A stretch of DNA of 64,000 bases from Marinifilum sp. N1E240 (GTDB lineage: Bacteria; Bacteroidota; Bacteroidia; Bacteroidales; Marinifilaceae). The translations under genes were made by a program, and so were the position numbers. The stretch is taken from assembly GCF_009295825.1 (NCBI RefSeq), contig NZ_WHKF01000012.1:1-64000 (forward strand). The letters run 5' to 3'. Under the pieces are notes generated by a model that was not told where the DNA came from, did not search any database, and saw nothing but the letters and a program-made list of their open reading frames with translations. Shown here in pieces: positions 24,208-33,540 of the stretch (position 1 is its first letter; each line of letters opens with the position of its first letter).

Positions 24208-25767
24208 TTAGTTTGTCAATTGAAGACCTTTAATCTGATCATCAAAAGCAGAAAGAGCAGCTTTTGATCCTTCGCCCATGGCAATTACAATTTGCTTGTA
24301 AGGAACAATTGAAACATCGCCAGCCGCATAAATTCCAGCTTGATTTGTTCTGCAATGTGAATCAATCTCAATTTCACCAATTCTATTCGTTTTTACGGTA
24401 TCCGAAAAGGCTTTACTGTTCGCGTTAAGACCAATTTGAACAAATACACCATCGGTGGTTAACACTTCTTCTTGTTCGGTTTCTCTGTTCTTATATTTGA
24501 TCGAATTTACTTTGCTTCCGTCACCTTCGATACTTAATGTTTGAGCATTGGTTCTAACTTTTACATTCGATAATTGCTTAATCTTATCCTGAAGTACCTG
24601 GTCACCTTTTAATTCGTCCATAAACTCAAGAACTTCAACTTCCGTAGCTATTGAAGATAAGTCAATGGCAGCTTCTAGTCCAGAGTTTCCTCCTCCAATT
24701 ACAACCACCTTTTTTCCTTTGTAAAATGGACCGTCGCAATGGGTACAGAATGCAACACCTGAGCCTATGTAATCACTTTCGCCAGGAATATTTAGTTTTT
24801 TCCAGCTAGCACCTGTTGCAATAATTAGCGCTGGAGTAGTTAAGCTTTCACTTAATGATGTTGTAAGTGTTTTTATTCCATCTATTACATCCAATTTCTC
24901 TATAATACGGTTATCTAATATATCAATTGGGTAATCGTTAAGGTGTTTCATAAGGTTGCCCGATAGTTCAGCGCCACTGGTTTTTGGAATTGAAATCATA
25001 TTTTCGATAGAAACTGTTTCGGTAACCTGTCCACCAATTTTCTCGGCTACAATGGCAACCGAAAACCCTTTACGGGCTGAATAAACGGCTGCAGAAACTC
25101 CTGCAGGACCACCTCCGGCAACAATTATATCATATTTTTTGTCTGGCTGTACCTTTTGAGTAAAATCGGTACCAAATTGCTCTTCTATTTTTCCCAATAA
25201 TTCACCCAAGGATGAACGACCCACATGCAATTGTTTCCCATTAGCATAAACACTTGGTACTGCCTGTATGTTCAGTTTGTCAACTTCTTCTTGATTAATA
25301 GCTCCATCAATTATTTCGTGTGAAATATTTGGATTTAGGAAAGCTAAAATATTTAATGCCTGGACAACATCTGGACAATTGGTACAGGATAGAGAAATAA
25401 AACTTTTCAGTTTCACATTTGCTGTTATTGCTTGAATTCTTTTGGTAAGAATTTCATCTGGTAAGTTTTTGCCAATTCCATCCAGATTCAATACAGCCAA
25501 AAGTAATGTTGTAAATTCATGTCCGTTTGGAACAGCTTTAAATACTACATTGGTATTTTGATTGTTTTGTAAGATATTGAATGATAAGCTATAAGATTCA
25601 AGTATTTCTACCGATACTTTATCGGAACAAGAAGCAACATCTTCTAATAGAGATACTAACTCCTTTTTACTTGAATGAGATGATGCGACATTAATTTGAA
25701 AAGTATATTGATTTTTGAGAGAGGAGAATAAATCAATAACCTGTTTTTTTATTGTTTGTTCCAGCAT
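24208..25767 (-). CDS. ahpF: Alkyl hydroperoxide reductase subunit F
   Basis: A 519-residue flavoprotein that passes electrons from NADH to AhpC. The start is ATG 25767 (MLEQTIKKQV); an upstream in-frame Met would add 10 non-homologous residues. The N-terminal double-thioredoxin domain has CTNC at 128-131. The FAD domain follows (IIVAGGGPAGVSAAVYSA), then CTHCDGP with the redox pair near residue 337, the NADH-binding GGGNSGLEAA, and a C-terminal GIYAAGDVS. It is 62 bases downstream of ahpC in one transcript. Confidence 0.95.
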   Translation of the reverse strand: MLEQTIKKQVIDLFSSLKNQYTFQINVASSHSSKKELVSLLEDVASCSDKVSVEILESYSLSFNILQNNQNTNVVFKAVPNGHEFTTLLLAVLNLDGIGKNLPDEILTKRIQAITANVKLKSFISLSCTNCPDVVQALNILAFLNPNISHEIIDGAINQEEVDKLNIQAVPSVYANGKQLHVGRSSLGELLGKIEEQFGTDFTQKVQPDKKYDIIVAGGGPAGVSAAVYSARKGFSVAIVAEKIGGQVTETVSIENMISIPKTSGAELSGNLMKHLNDYPIDILDNRIIEKLDVIDGIKTLTTSLSESLTTPALIIATGASWKKLNIPGESDYIGSGVAFCTHCDGPFYKGKKVVVIGGGNSGLEAAIDLSSIATEVEVLEFMDELKGDQVLQDKIKQLSNVKVRTNAQTLSIEGDGSKVNSIKYKNRETEQEEVLTTDGVFVQIGLNANSKAFSDTVKTNRIGEIEIDSHCRTNQAGIYAAGDVSIVPYKQIVIAMGEGSKAALSAFDDQIKGLQLTN

Positions 25768-25829
25768 TGTTTTTGATTTTGAAAAAGACAATCTCAAAGA
25801 ATGTATGAGATTGTCTTGAGTGTGTGTTC

Positions 25830-26393
25830 TTATATTTTACCAACTAAATCAATACTTGGTTCAAGAGTCTCATTTCCTTCTTTCCATTTGGCAGGACATA
25901 CTTCCGAAGGATTTTTAGCTACAAATTGCAAGGCTTTTAATCTTCTTAATAATTCTTCTGCATTACGACCTACATTTCCTGCAACAACTTCATAGGCTAC
26001 AATTTCACCTTCAGGATTTACAATAAAAGTTCCTCGTTCTGCCAAACCAACTTCTTCAATCATTACGTCGAAACCACGAGATAAAACTCCTGTTGGATCA
26101 GCTAGCATTGGATATTGAATTTTCTTGATGGTATCAGAAGTATCGTGCCATGCTTTATGAACAAAGTGAGTATCGGTTGATACAGAATAAATTTCTGTGT
26201 CAGCAGCTTTAAATTCAGGATAAAGATTTGCAAGATCTTCTAACTCTGTTGGGCATACAAAAGTAAAATCGGCAGGATAAAAGAAAAATACAGACCACTT
26301 ACCTAATAAATCTGACTTTTTAACGCTTTTAAAATCGTTGTTTACAAATGCTTGTGCTTCAAAATCGACTACTTGCTTTCCAATTTGTGACAT
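25830..26393 (-). CDS. ahpC: Alkyl hydroperoxide reductase subunit C (2-Cys peroxiredoxin)
   Basis: A 187-residue typical 2-Cys peroxiredoxin. The peroxidatic Cys47 is in YPADFTFVCPTE and the resolving Cys in EVCPAKW near residue 166. It reduces H2O2 and organic peroxides and is recycled by AhpF, encoded next. The gene has a strong Bacteroidota promoter about 50 bases upstream, with an inverted repeat overlapping the -33 region that could bind a peroxide regulator (inference). Confidence 0.97.
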   Translation of the reverse strand: MSQIGKQVVDFEAQAFVNNDFKSVKKSDLLGKWSVFFFYPADFTFVCPTELEDLANLYPEFKAADTEIYSVSTDTHFVHKAWHDTSDTIKKIQYPMLADPTGVLSRGFDVMIEEVGLAERGTFIVNPEGEIVAYEVVAGNVGRNAEELLRRLKALQFVAKNPSEVCPAKWKEGNETLEPSIDLVGKI

Positions 26394-26442
26394 ATTTTCT
26401 GTTTTAATGTAATTATTTATTGTTTTGTTATTTTCTATGGTG

Positions 26443-26473
26443 CAAATCTATATTGAGCATTGATATAAATCAA
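26443..26473 (-). promoter_or_regulatory. Promoter of ahpC-ahpF with inverted repeat
   Basis: On minus, TTG (26473-26471), then 20 bases, then TAGATTTG (26450-26443), an excellent match to the consensus. The inverted repeat TTGAT-ATAA-ATCAA (26460-26473) overlaps the -33 box. Also, reading plus from 26437, ATGG, CTAT, ATTG and TCAA recur every 11 bases, the spacing of OxyR half-sites, but with weak bases. Binding by OxyR is not established. Confidence 0.72.
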
Positions 26474-26580
26474 ATAGATAATAAATACAAAACGATAGAT
26501 AAAATCAATATCAGTAATTGGAATACCTGATAAATAGATGTTTTTAGAGAAATTATGACTTGGAAAAATAGGTAAAAATA

Positions 26581-26613
26581 AACGAGCACAATATAAAAAT
26601 GTGCTCGTTTTTC
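26581..26613 (-). terminator. Terminator downstream of the aminotransferase gene
   Basis: A 10-bp perfect stem, AACGAGCACA (26581-26590) and TGTGCTCGTT (26600-26609), has a 9-base loop. T-rich sequence follows on both strands (TTTTTC on plus; TTTATTTTT on minus). It lies 70 bases after the minus-strand aminotransferase stop. Confidence 0.8.
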
Positions 26614-26683
26614 TCATTGTAAGGTGAGAATTAGGATTTATTAATAAAAAATGTTTGTTTCGATTTATATCAAAAACAAACGA

Positions 26684-27907
26684 TCAAACTTCTACATTGT
26701 TTTTCATTAGCAAGTTAATAGATTCTGCCAAACGTTGTACTCCAATTCGGTTATTTTTTTCATCCATAAAGGAAAAATTGATCCTCATGGTATTCTTACC
26801 ACTTCCATCGCAATGAAATACGGAGCCTAATACAAAAGCTACATTTTTTTCAATTGCTAGCTGGAACAGCTCTTCAGTGTCCATTCCTTCAGGTAAACTA
26901 AGAAATAAAAACAATCCTCCTTCTGGTCTGGTCCAACTTACTCCTTTAGGCATAAAATCCTCAAAAGCTTGCAGCATTACATCTCTTTTTTTGTGATACA
27001 TTTCAATGATTACCTTTAAATTTTTATCGAAGTAACCTTTCTCAATATATTTAGCAGTAATCTTTTGTGTGAATGATGCAGTGCATAAATCGGTGTTCTG
27101 TTTTGCTTTCACAAATTTGTCGATTATATTTTCGTGAGCTATCACCCAACCAATTCTAAATCCGGGTACGAAAATTTTAGAAAAAGTTCCCAATGCAATT
27201 ACATGACCTGTATTGTCCAATTCGTACATCATTCGCTGAGGTTTTCCTTCGAACCGTAATTCTCTGTATGGACTATCCTCAATAATTAAGACATTGAATT
27301 TTTTGGCAATATCAATAATCTCTAATCTGCGAAATTCAGGCATGGTAATACCTGCAGGATTCTGGAAATCGGGAATGACATAGATGAATTTAGGCATTTC
27401 ACCATTATTTTTCATCTTAATAAGAGTTTGGTCTAATATGTCTGAACGCATTCCATACTCGTCCAATTCAATGCCTACCGGAATAGCACCATAACTTGAG
27501 AAAGCACCTAAACCACCTAAATAACTAGGCAATCCACAAATAATTTTATCTCCGCGATTGATGAAAATTTTACCTGCTAAATCCAATCCTTGCTGAGATG
27601 AGGTGAGGATAACCAAATTGTCGGTGCTAATATTCAAACCTTCTTGCCGATATCTATTGGTAAGAATTTCCCGAAGTTTTGCATCTCCTTCGGTTGCGCC
27701 ATATTGTAAGGCACACTTGCCATCTTCTTCAAGAACCTCGCAGGAAATTTTTTTTAATTCTTCAATAGGAAAAGAGTTGGGCGCAGGAAGTCCTCCAGCA
27801 AATGAGATGATATCATCTCGTTGGGTTAGTTTCAATAATTCTCGAATTACAGACCGTTTCATGCCCTTGGCACTGTCGGAAAGAATGTCTTCTAAATTAG
27901 TAATCAT
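26684..27907 (-). CDS. PLP-dependent aminotransferase (class I, LysN/2-aminoadipate type)
   Basis: A 407-residue fold-type I aminotransferase of the MocR/LysN-like subgroup, without a helix-turn-helix. The opening SFAGGLPAPNSFP is characteristic. The substrate-binding Asn183, PLP-ring Asp211 and PLP Lys244 (GTFSKIFVPGFRIGW) are present. These enzymes accept 2-aminoadipate, branched-chain or aromatic amino acids; the specific substrate cannot be told. A strong GGGGGAAAAATG sequence marks the start at 27907. The gene is single, with a terminator after it. Confidence 0.9.
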   Translation of the reverse strand: MITNLEDILSDSAKGMKRSVIRELLKLTQRDDIISFAGGLPAPNSFPIEELKKISCEVLEEDGKCALQYGATEGDAKLREILTNRYRQEGLNISTDNLVILTSSQQGLDLAGKIFINRGDKIICGLPSYLGGLGAFSSYGAIPVGIELDEYGMRSDILDQTLIKMKNNGEMPKFIYVIPDFQNPAGITMPEFRRLEIIDIAKKFNVLIIEDSPYRELRFEGKPQRMMYELDNTGHVIALGTFSKIFVPGFRIGWVIAHENIIDKFVKAKQNTDLCTASFTQKITAKYIEKGYFDKNLKVIIEMYHKKRDVMLQAFEDFMPKGVSWTRPEGGLFLFLSLPEGMDTEELFQLAIEKNVAFVLGSVFHCDGSGKNTMRINFSFMDEKNNRIGVQRLAESINLLMKNNVEV

Positions 27908-28070
27908 TTTTCCCCCGTTTTTAGTAATATTTTTGGATTTTAAGACGAAAAAACCAATATTCGACAGTAATAAATTTACGTTTTTATTACGTCAAAACCT
28001 TGAAATTGTAAAAAAAAGGAGGTTTAAAAATACAATTTACAATTAATATGCCTTTAAAAATTTAAAACAG

Positions 28071-29555
28071 TCAAATTAGCTCTCGTAGCTTTTCCAATTG
28101 TTTGTTTTTATTTACATCACGCATATTTCGTGCAGTTTTTGTAAAATATTGATGGTTTGAAATGAACTTAATCTGGAGTCTGTTCCAATCATCGATACTT
28201 TTAATTTTTCCATACTCTTTTAATTCGCGGTACAAATTTCCGGAAACAGGAATAAAATCAGTTCTACCCAAATAATCCAAATCGGCATCGCACATGATCA
28301 TTTCCAACTTTGTTTTTGGCTGTGGTGGATGTTTGGTGTGCATGATTAAGCTTGCAATTTCGTTTATTTGATCTTCGGAATATTTGTACTGTGGAAGAAT
28401 ATGACGAGCCAATTTAACACTGTAGTCTTCATGATCATTGTAGGAAAGAATAAAACCTGTATCGTGGAATAATGCTGCAGTTTTAATCAGTAGCATTTCA
28501 GCTTCGGTAATTCCCTCTTTTCTGCCTATAATTTCAACCTCAGTAATCACATCAATGGTGTGTTTCAGATTGTGATAGTAGAGATTTTTAGGTAATTCAT
28601 TTTCCATTTTGGTAAGGATGCTCTCTTCTAAATCATCATATCGAAGCATCTGAAATCTGGTAATGAAATATTCATTAGGAACCAGTCCTTTTAAATCTGC
28701 CGACATGTTAGGCAAAAATCCTTTTACGAAGTACATGTCAATATTACCCTTATATTTTACGGGCATTCTGCCACGATACTCACAAATAAAGAATTCTTTT
28801 ACGAGCATATAAGTCATTCCCGAGATGTTAATTTCATTAACTGCTCCCGAAGATTCCATCCTACTGGCGGTGTTTACCGTATCTCCCCAAATATCGTAGC
28901 TTACTTTTTTAGAACCCACAACACCAGCAATTACAGGACCAGTATGAACACCGACTCTCAATCCCCAAATAGCCTTTCTGGTTTCGCGAGAGTTAATTTT
29001 CATACTTTTCATGTATTGCTGAATTTCCATTGCAGCTAAAACTACTTCAATTGGATTGGTTCGGTTTTTATTTGGAATTCCACCTGCACACATGTATGCA
29101 TCTCCAACTGTTTTTATTTTTTCAATATTAAATTTCTCAACTACCGTATCAAAATGCATGAAGAATTTATCCAATTCATCAATAAGGTCTTCCGGATTCA
29201 TTTGTTCCACAATTTTAGTGAAACCGTGGATGTCCGAAAACAATACGGTAACCATTCTAAATCGTCGGGAAGATACTTTCCCTTTTGTTTGGAGCTCTTC
29301 AGCCGTTTGTTTTGGTAGTAGGTTAGCTAATAATTTTTCTGCTTTTTCTTTTTGATAGATTAACTCCTGGTTTTTATCGTAGAAGTCTTTTTCAATTTCA
29401 CTTCTTTGCTTTCGCAATTCAATTCTAAACCATAAAAACATAAATACTATGAGGCTAAGGAGAATCAAGACAAATAGTAAAATATTTTGTGATAAAAATG
29501 CAATTTCAAATTGTTTGAGAAATTGGAATTGAATTATGAGAGAGTATTGAGTCAT
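28071..29555 (-). CDS. Class III adenylate cyclase fused to an HD phosphohydrolase-like domain
   Basis: A 494-residue protein with one N-terminal membrane helix (about 23-43), a coiled-coil linker (about 45-95), a class III cyclase domain (about 100-265) and an HD domain (about 325-440). In the cyclase, metal Asp108 and Asp152, adenine-selecting Lys148 and Asp221, and transition-state Asn228 and Arg232 (VNTASRM) are all present, favouring ATP over GTP. The HD domain has H328, H332, the HD pair 364-365 (ALFHDTGF), H375 and Asp423. It may make cAMP while hydrolysing a nucleotide or using the HD part for regulation. This is an unusual combination. Confidence 0.9.
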   Translation of the reverse strand: MTQYSLIIQFQFLKQFEIAFLSQNILLFVLILLSLIVFMFLWFRIELRKQRSEIEKDFYDKNQELIYQKEKAEKLLANLLPKQTAEELQTKGKVSSRRFRMVTVLFSDIHGFTKIVEQMNPEDLIDELDKFFMHFDTVVEKFNIEKIKTVGDAYMCAGGIPNKNRTNPIEVVLAAMEIQQYMKSMKINSRETRKAIWGLRVGVHTGPVIAGVVGSKKVSYDIWGDTVNTASRMESSGAVNEINISGMTYMLVKEFFICEYRGRMPVKYKGNIDMYFVKGFLPNMSADLKGLVPNEYFITRFQMLRYDDLEESILTKMENELPKNLYYHNLKHTIDVITEVEIIGRKEGITEAEMLLIKTAALFHDTGFILSYNDHEDYSVKLARHILPQYKYSEDQINEIASLIMHTKHPPQPKTKLEMIMCDADLDYLGRTDFIPVSGNLYRELKEYGKIKSIDDWNRLQIKFISNHQYFTKTARNMRDVNKNKQLEKLRELI

Positions 29556-29749
29556 GAATTATTAGTTAAGATCAAAATGGTTCAGCGGTAATAAAAATAA
29601 CCAAGATATTTGAATTATAAGACTTAAACCTAATTTAATCTGATTTGTTCACATGCCTATATAAAATTTGCTACTTTAACAAAAAATGGCTAAATTGATC
29701 TCTGGTTATGTTAAGACTTAATATTGCTGATCCTCTTTTACTCTAAACT

Positions 29750-30577
29750 ATGGAAAATACAAAACGATCATTACTTGTAGCATGGGATTTTTCAACAGTA
29801 GCAGAATATGCACTGGAACATGCGTTAATTTTTGCGGAGAATGTAAGTGCCGAGGTAATACTTGTTCATATTGTTAAGAAAGAATCTCAAATTGTAGAAG
29901 CCAAGGAAAAAATGGCTAAAATGATTGAGGATTTTGAAAAGGAGAAAAATGTTCGTCTGGAATCAATTGTTCGGGAGGGAAGTATTTTTACTACTATTAA
30001 TGATATTGCCAAGGAGATGAATACTATGTTAGTACTTATGGGAACTCATGGTATTAAAGGAATGCAGAAGCTTACTGGCAGTTGGGCCTTAAAGGTAATT
30101 GTTGGATCCAGAGTTCCTTTTGTAGTGGTTCAGGCACCACCGGTGCAGAAAAAATATTCATCTGTAGTTTTGCCTGTCGACTTTAAGAAAGAGAACAAGG
30201 AAAAGCTAAGTTGGGCTGAATTTTTAGGTAAATTTTTTAAAGCAAAAATGCGAATCATTACGCCTAAAATGCCTGAAGGTCAGATGCTGCAAAGAACAAA
30301 AGCAAACTTGGTTTTTGCTAAGAAGTATTTGGAAAATAGAGGAATTGATTATGAGATTGATACAGCTGATGGAGGAAATGATTTTGCAATGGAAACTGTC
30401 GATTTCGCGAAGAAGATTGATGCTGATATTATATTGATTATGACTACAAAAAATATTTCATTCCAGGATTACATGCTGGGAGCTCACGAACAATTTGTTA
30501 TAGCAAACTCAGCTCATATACCAGTTATGTGTGTAAATCCAAGAACAGATCTTTCCAAATACGGAAGTTTTTATTAA
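29750..30577 (+). CDS. Universal stress protein, two-domain
   Basis: A 275-residue protein with two UspA-like domains (about 5-135 and 145-270). The first has a nucleotide-binding-like pattern LVLMGTHGIKGMQKLTGSWALKVI followed by VPFVVVQAP. The second is more divergent (ADIILIMTT, then HEQFVIANSAHIPVMCVNP). Tandem Usp proteins bind ATP or another ligand and accumulate under growth arrest. The gene is single and is followed by a terminator. Confidence 0.88.
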   Translation: MENTKRSLLVAWDFSTVAEYALEHALIFAENVSAEVILVHIVKKESQIVEAKEKMAKMIEDFEKEKNVRLESIVREGSIFTTINDIAKEMNTMLVLMGTHGIKGMQKLTGSWALKVIVGSRVPFVVVQAPPVQKKYSSVVLPVDFKKENKEKLSWAEFLGKFFKAKMRIITPKMPEGQMLQRTKANLVFAKKYLENRGIDYEIDTADGGNDFAMETVDFAKKIDADIILIMTTKNISFQDYMLGAHEQFVIANSAHIPVMCVNPRTDLSKYGSFY

Positions 30578-30604
30578 TGCTTATTTTATTAATATCTATA
30601 TTTG

Positions 30605-30634
30605 AACAACGGTTTTTTAGCCGTTGTTTTTTGT
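30605..30634 (+). terminator. Rho-independent terminator
   Basis: AACAACGG (30605-30612) pairs with CCGTTGTT (30621-30628) around an 8-base loop, then TTTTTTG. It lies 28 bases after the universal stress protein stop codon and 27 bases before rdgB. Confidence 0.8.
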
Positions 30635-30660
30635 TTGATTAATTTGATAATAGAAGAAAA

Positions 30661-31239
30661 ATGAAGTTAGTTTTTGCGACCAATAACCCGAATAAATTAA
30701 AGGAGCTTCAGAACCTTTTAGGTGATGATATTGAATTGCTAAGTCTTGCAGATATTAATTGCAATGATGACATTCCAGAAGATCATGAAACGCTTGAGGA
30801 AAATGCGACACAAAAGGCGGAATACATCTACAATAAATTTAAGTTGAATTGTTTTGCTGATGATACAGGATTGGAAATTGAAGCATTAAACAATGAACCG
30901 GGCGTCTATTCAGCAAGATACGCAGGTGTTGATAAGGATGCGAAAGCAAACATGAAAAAGGTTCTTAAAAATTTAGAAGGAGAATCGAATCGATTGGCAA
31001 GGTTTAGAACTGTAATTTCGTTGTTCTTAAATGATGAAGAGTATCAGTTCGAAGGTATTGTTCATGGTAATATATTGGAAAGTGAAAAGGGAAGAGATGG
31101 ATTTGGGTATGATCCGATATTTGAACCTAAAGGATATTCAATCTCATTTGCCGAAATGGAAATGTCAGAAAAAAATAGGATAAGCCATAGAGGATTAGCG
31201 GTTCAAAAACTAGTAAAATTTCTTTTAAATTATAAATAA
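30661..31239 (+). CDS. rdgB: XTP/dITP pyrophosphatase (RdgB/HAM1)
   Basis: A 192-residue house-cleaning enzyme that hydrolyses dITP, ITP and XTP to monophosphate and PPi. The family motifs are clear: [16 protein letters not shown] at the N-terminus, [31 protein letters not shown], and [11 protein letters not shown]. Length is normal. It is 22 bases upstream of the PorZ-like gene, with recO following at 8 bases, probably one transcript. Confidence 0.95.
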   Translation: MKLVFATNNPNKLKELQNLLGDDIELLSLADINCNDDIPEDHETLEENATQKAEYIYNKFKLNCFADDTGLEIEALNNEPGVYSARYAGVDKDAKANMKKVLKNLEGESNRLARFRTVISLFLNDEEYQFEGIVHGNILESEKGRDGFGYDPIFEPKGYSISFAEMEMSEKNRISHRGLAVQKLVKFLLNYK

Positions 31240-31261
31240 TAGTCAGTTTTTATAAGTTATT

Positions 31262-33532
31262 ATGCGACAGTTGTATATTGTAGTTTTATTGATGTTTAAC
31301 TTTATTTATTTAAAGGCTCAGGACTTTACATCATGGACAGAACATTTGCCTTATAGAAAGGCGACACACCTTGTCGCGAATAATAAAAATATATTTTGCC
31401 TTACTCAATCCGGTTTGTTTTCTTATTCATTAACCGATAATGAAATTGTAAGTTATACCAAGGCAAAGGGTTTGTCGGATGTTAATATTACAGCAATAGG
31501 ATGGTCGGAAGAGCAAAATTCTTTATTATTAGGATATGATAATGGCAATTTGGATCTGATAAAAGATAATGAGATCATTAATATCTCTGAGATCAATAAA
31601 TTTTCCACTATCGATAACAAAACAATTAATTCCATAACAGTTTCAGGAGGTTTTGCTTATTTAGGAACTGATTTTGGAATTGTACTTCTCAATATTGATA
31701 AAGAAGAAATAACTGATACTTATATTATTGGGGCAGGAGGAAAAAGATTAAAAGTGAATGATGTTGTTCTAAGTTCGAATGAAATTTGGGCAGCAAGTGA
31801 GGAGGGCATTTACAATGCAATGTTAAATTCCACAAATTTAGTTGATTTCAACAACTGGAATCTTGTAACTAATATTCCTGCAAGTAATCGAGAGTGTAAG
31901 GATTTGGAATTTATTGGTAACGATTTATTTGTATTGCGATCGACATTTGGTACTACCAGTGAAATTTATAAGCTCACAAATAATATATGGTCAGAATTTC
32001 AGTCCAATACAAGTCAAATTTATTCTATTAAAAACATTAATAATAACTTGTGGCTGTGCCAATCGGATATTATTAAAGAGTTAAGTGTTAATGGCACACA
32101 ACAATCTTCTATCACCTTAAATGATAATGATGATTTTAGAGATGTGTATCAGATAAATGATAGGGTTTTTATTGCCGATTATGAACGTTCATTAATTGAA
32201 AATCAGGGATCTTCCTATGAAGTAATCAAACCCGATGGACCTATGAGGTCTGATATTAGCTCGGTACATTCTGTTGGAGATCAAACATGGGCAGTGGCTG
32301 GAAATCATGATGATTTGTATCAAAATGTGAACACTCCTGCTGAACTATTTTTATTTGAATCTAAAAATTGGAAAAATTTCACCCAGGAAAATACAGAGGA
32401 TTTATCTGGAAAGTTTGATTTGGTTGATATTACGTCTAATCAGCGAAATGAATCCAGAATATATACAGCTTCGTGGGGAGATGGAATTTTCTTCTTTGAA
32501 AATCAGGAGTTAAAAGCAAATTGGAATTCAAGTAATTCACCATTAGATTCAAAAGGTGTAATTTCAATGTCGTCCGATTCTGATGGAAACTTATGGGTTT
32601 TAGATGCAAATTCTAATGATGCCATTAAGGTATTGAGCTATGAAGGAGAATGGAATTCGATCCCTTACAATAGTTTGAGCAATCAGCTTGATATGCAAAA
32701 AATTATTGCGCTTGAAAACGGTGACAAATGGGTGTTACGAGCAGTTGGAAAATCCTTGTTTGCATTTAATGAAAATGGGACAATTGCCAACAAGGATGAT
32801 GATGTTAGCGCTTCATTTTCTGTTCGCGACGAAAACAATTCTACCATTACATCCCAGGTATACGATTTGGTTGAAGATAAGGATGGGAGTGTTTGGTTAG
32901 CTACGTCAAGCGGGGTGGTTGTATATGCTGATCCTGGAACAATCTTTCGAAATGGTGATTTTTATGCCTATCGCCCAATAATTACAATAGAAGGATCAAC
33001 ACAATTTTTATTATCAACCGAAAAAGTAATTAGTATTACTACAAATGGAGCTAACCAAAAGTGGTTGGGAACAGAAAGCTCAGGAGCATTCCTGGTTTCA
33101 GAAAATGGAGATGAACAGTTGGCACATTTCAATACCAATAACAGCCCATTGCCATCAAATAAAATTGATAAAATCTCGGTAAATCCGGGAACTGGAGAGG
33201 TTTTTTTTGTTACTGACAAGGGATTAGTTTCCTATAGAGGTAAAGTGACAGAAGGAACGGATGATTATAGTGATTTGTATGTGTATCCTAATCCGGTACG
33301 TGAGACTTATAAGGGAGATGTAACAGTAAGTGGATTGATTACTGATTCTACGGTAAAAATTACTGATGTAAGTGGAAATTTGGTTTGGGAAGGAAAATCG
33401 GAAGGTGGACAATTTATTTGGAATGGCAAGAATTTCAATGGTTCACGAGTACATACAGGTGTGTATTTGATATTCTGTTCAAATTCTGATGGATCTAAAT
33501 CAAAAGTGATTAAATTGTTATTTATTCACTAG
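31262..33532 (+). CDS. porZ: Type IX secretion component PorZ-like protein
   Basis: A 756-residue exported protein with a signal peptide (cleaved near LKAQ, about residue 19). Two to three WD/regulator-type beta-propellers follow: WTEHLPYRKATHLV, then repeated FSYSL, LSDVNITAIGW, GYDNGNLDLI. The C-terminal 80 residues form a type A sorting domain: VYPNPV, then WNGKNFNGSRVHTGVYLIF. PorZ is a surface part of the P. gingivalis type IX system that helps attach A-LPS to cargo. The propeller start and CTD together support the name. recO follows directly. Confidence 0.82.
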   Translation: MRQLYIVVLLMFNFIYLKAQDFTSWTEHLPYRKATHLVANNKNIFCLTQSGLFSYSLTDNEIVSYTKAKGLSDVNITAIGWSEEQNSLLLGYDNGNLDLIKDNEIINISEINKFSTIDNKTINSITVSGGFAYLGTDFGIVLLNIDKEEITDTYIIGAGGKRLKVNDVVLSSNEIWAASEEGIYNAMLNSTNLVDFNNWNLVTNIPASNRECKDLEFIGNDLFVLRSTFGTTSEIYKLTNNIWSEFQSNTSQIYSIKNINNNLWLCQSDIIKELSVNGTQQSSITLNDNDDFRDVYQINDRVFIADYERSLIENQGSSYEVIKPDGPMRSDISSVHSVGDQTWAVAGNHDDLYQNVNTPAELFLFESKNWKNFTQENTEDLSGKFDLVDITSNQRNESRIYTASWGDGIFFFENQELKANWNSSNSPLDSKGVISMSSDSDGNLWVLDANSNDAIKVLSYEGEWNSIPYNSLSNQLDMQKIIALENGDKWVLRAVGKSLFAFNENGTIANKDDDVSASFSVRDENNSTITSQVYDLVEDKDGSVWLATSSGVVVYADPGTIFRNGDFYAYRPIITIEGSTQFLLSTEKVISITTNGANQKWLGTESSGAFLVSENGDEQLAHFNTNNSPLPSNKIDKISVNPGTGEVFFVTDKGLVSYRGKVTEGTDDYSDLYVYPNPVRETYKGDVTVSGLITDSTVKITDVSGNLVWEGKSEGGQFIWNGKNFNGSRVHTGVYLIFCSNSDGSKSKVIKLLFIH

Positions 33533-33540
33533 AAATAATC

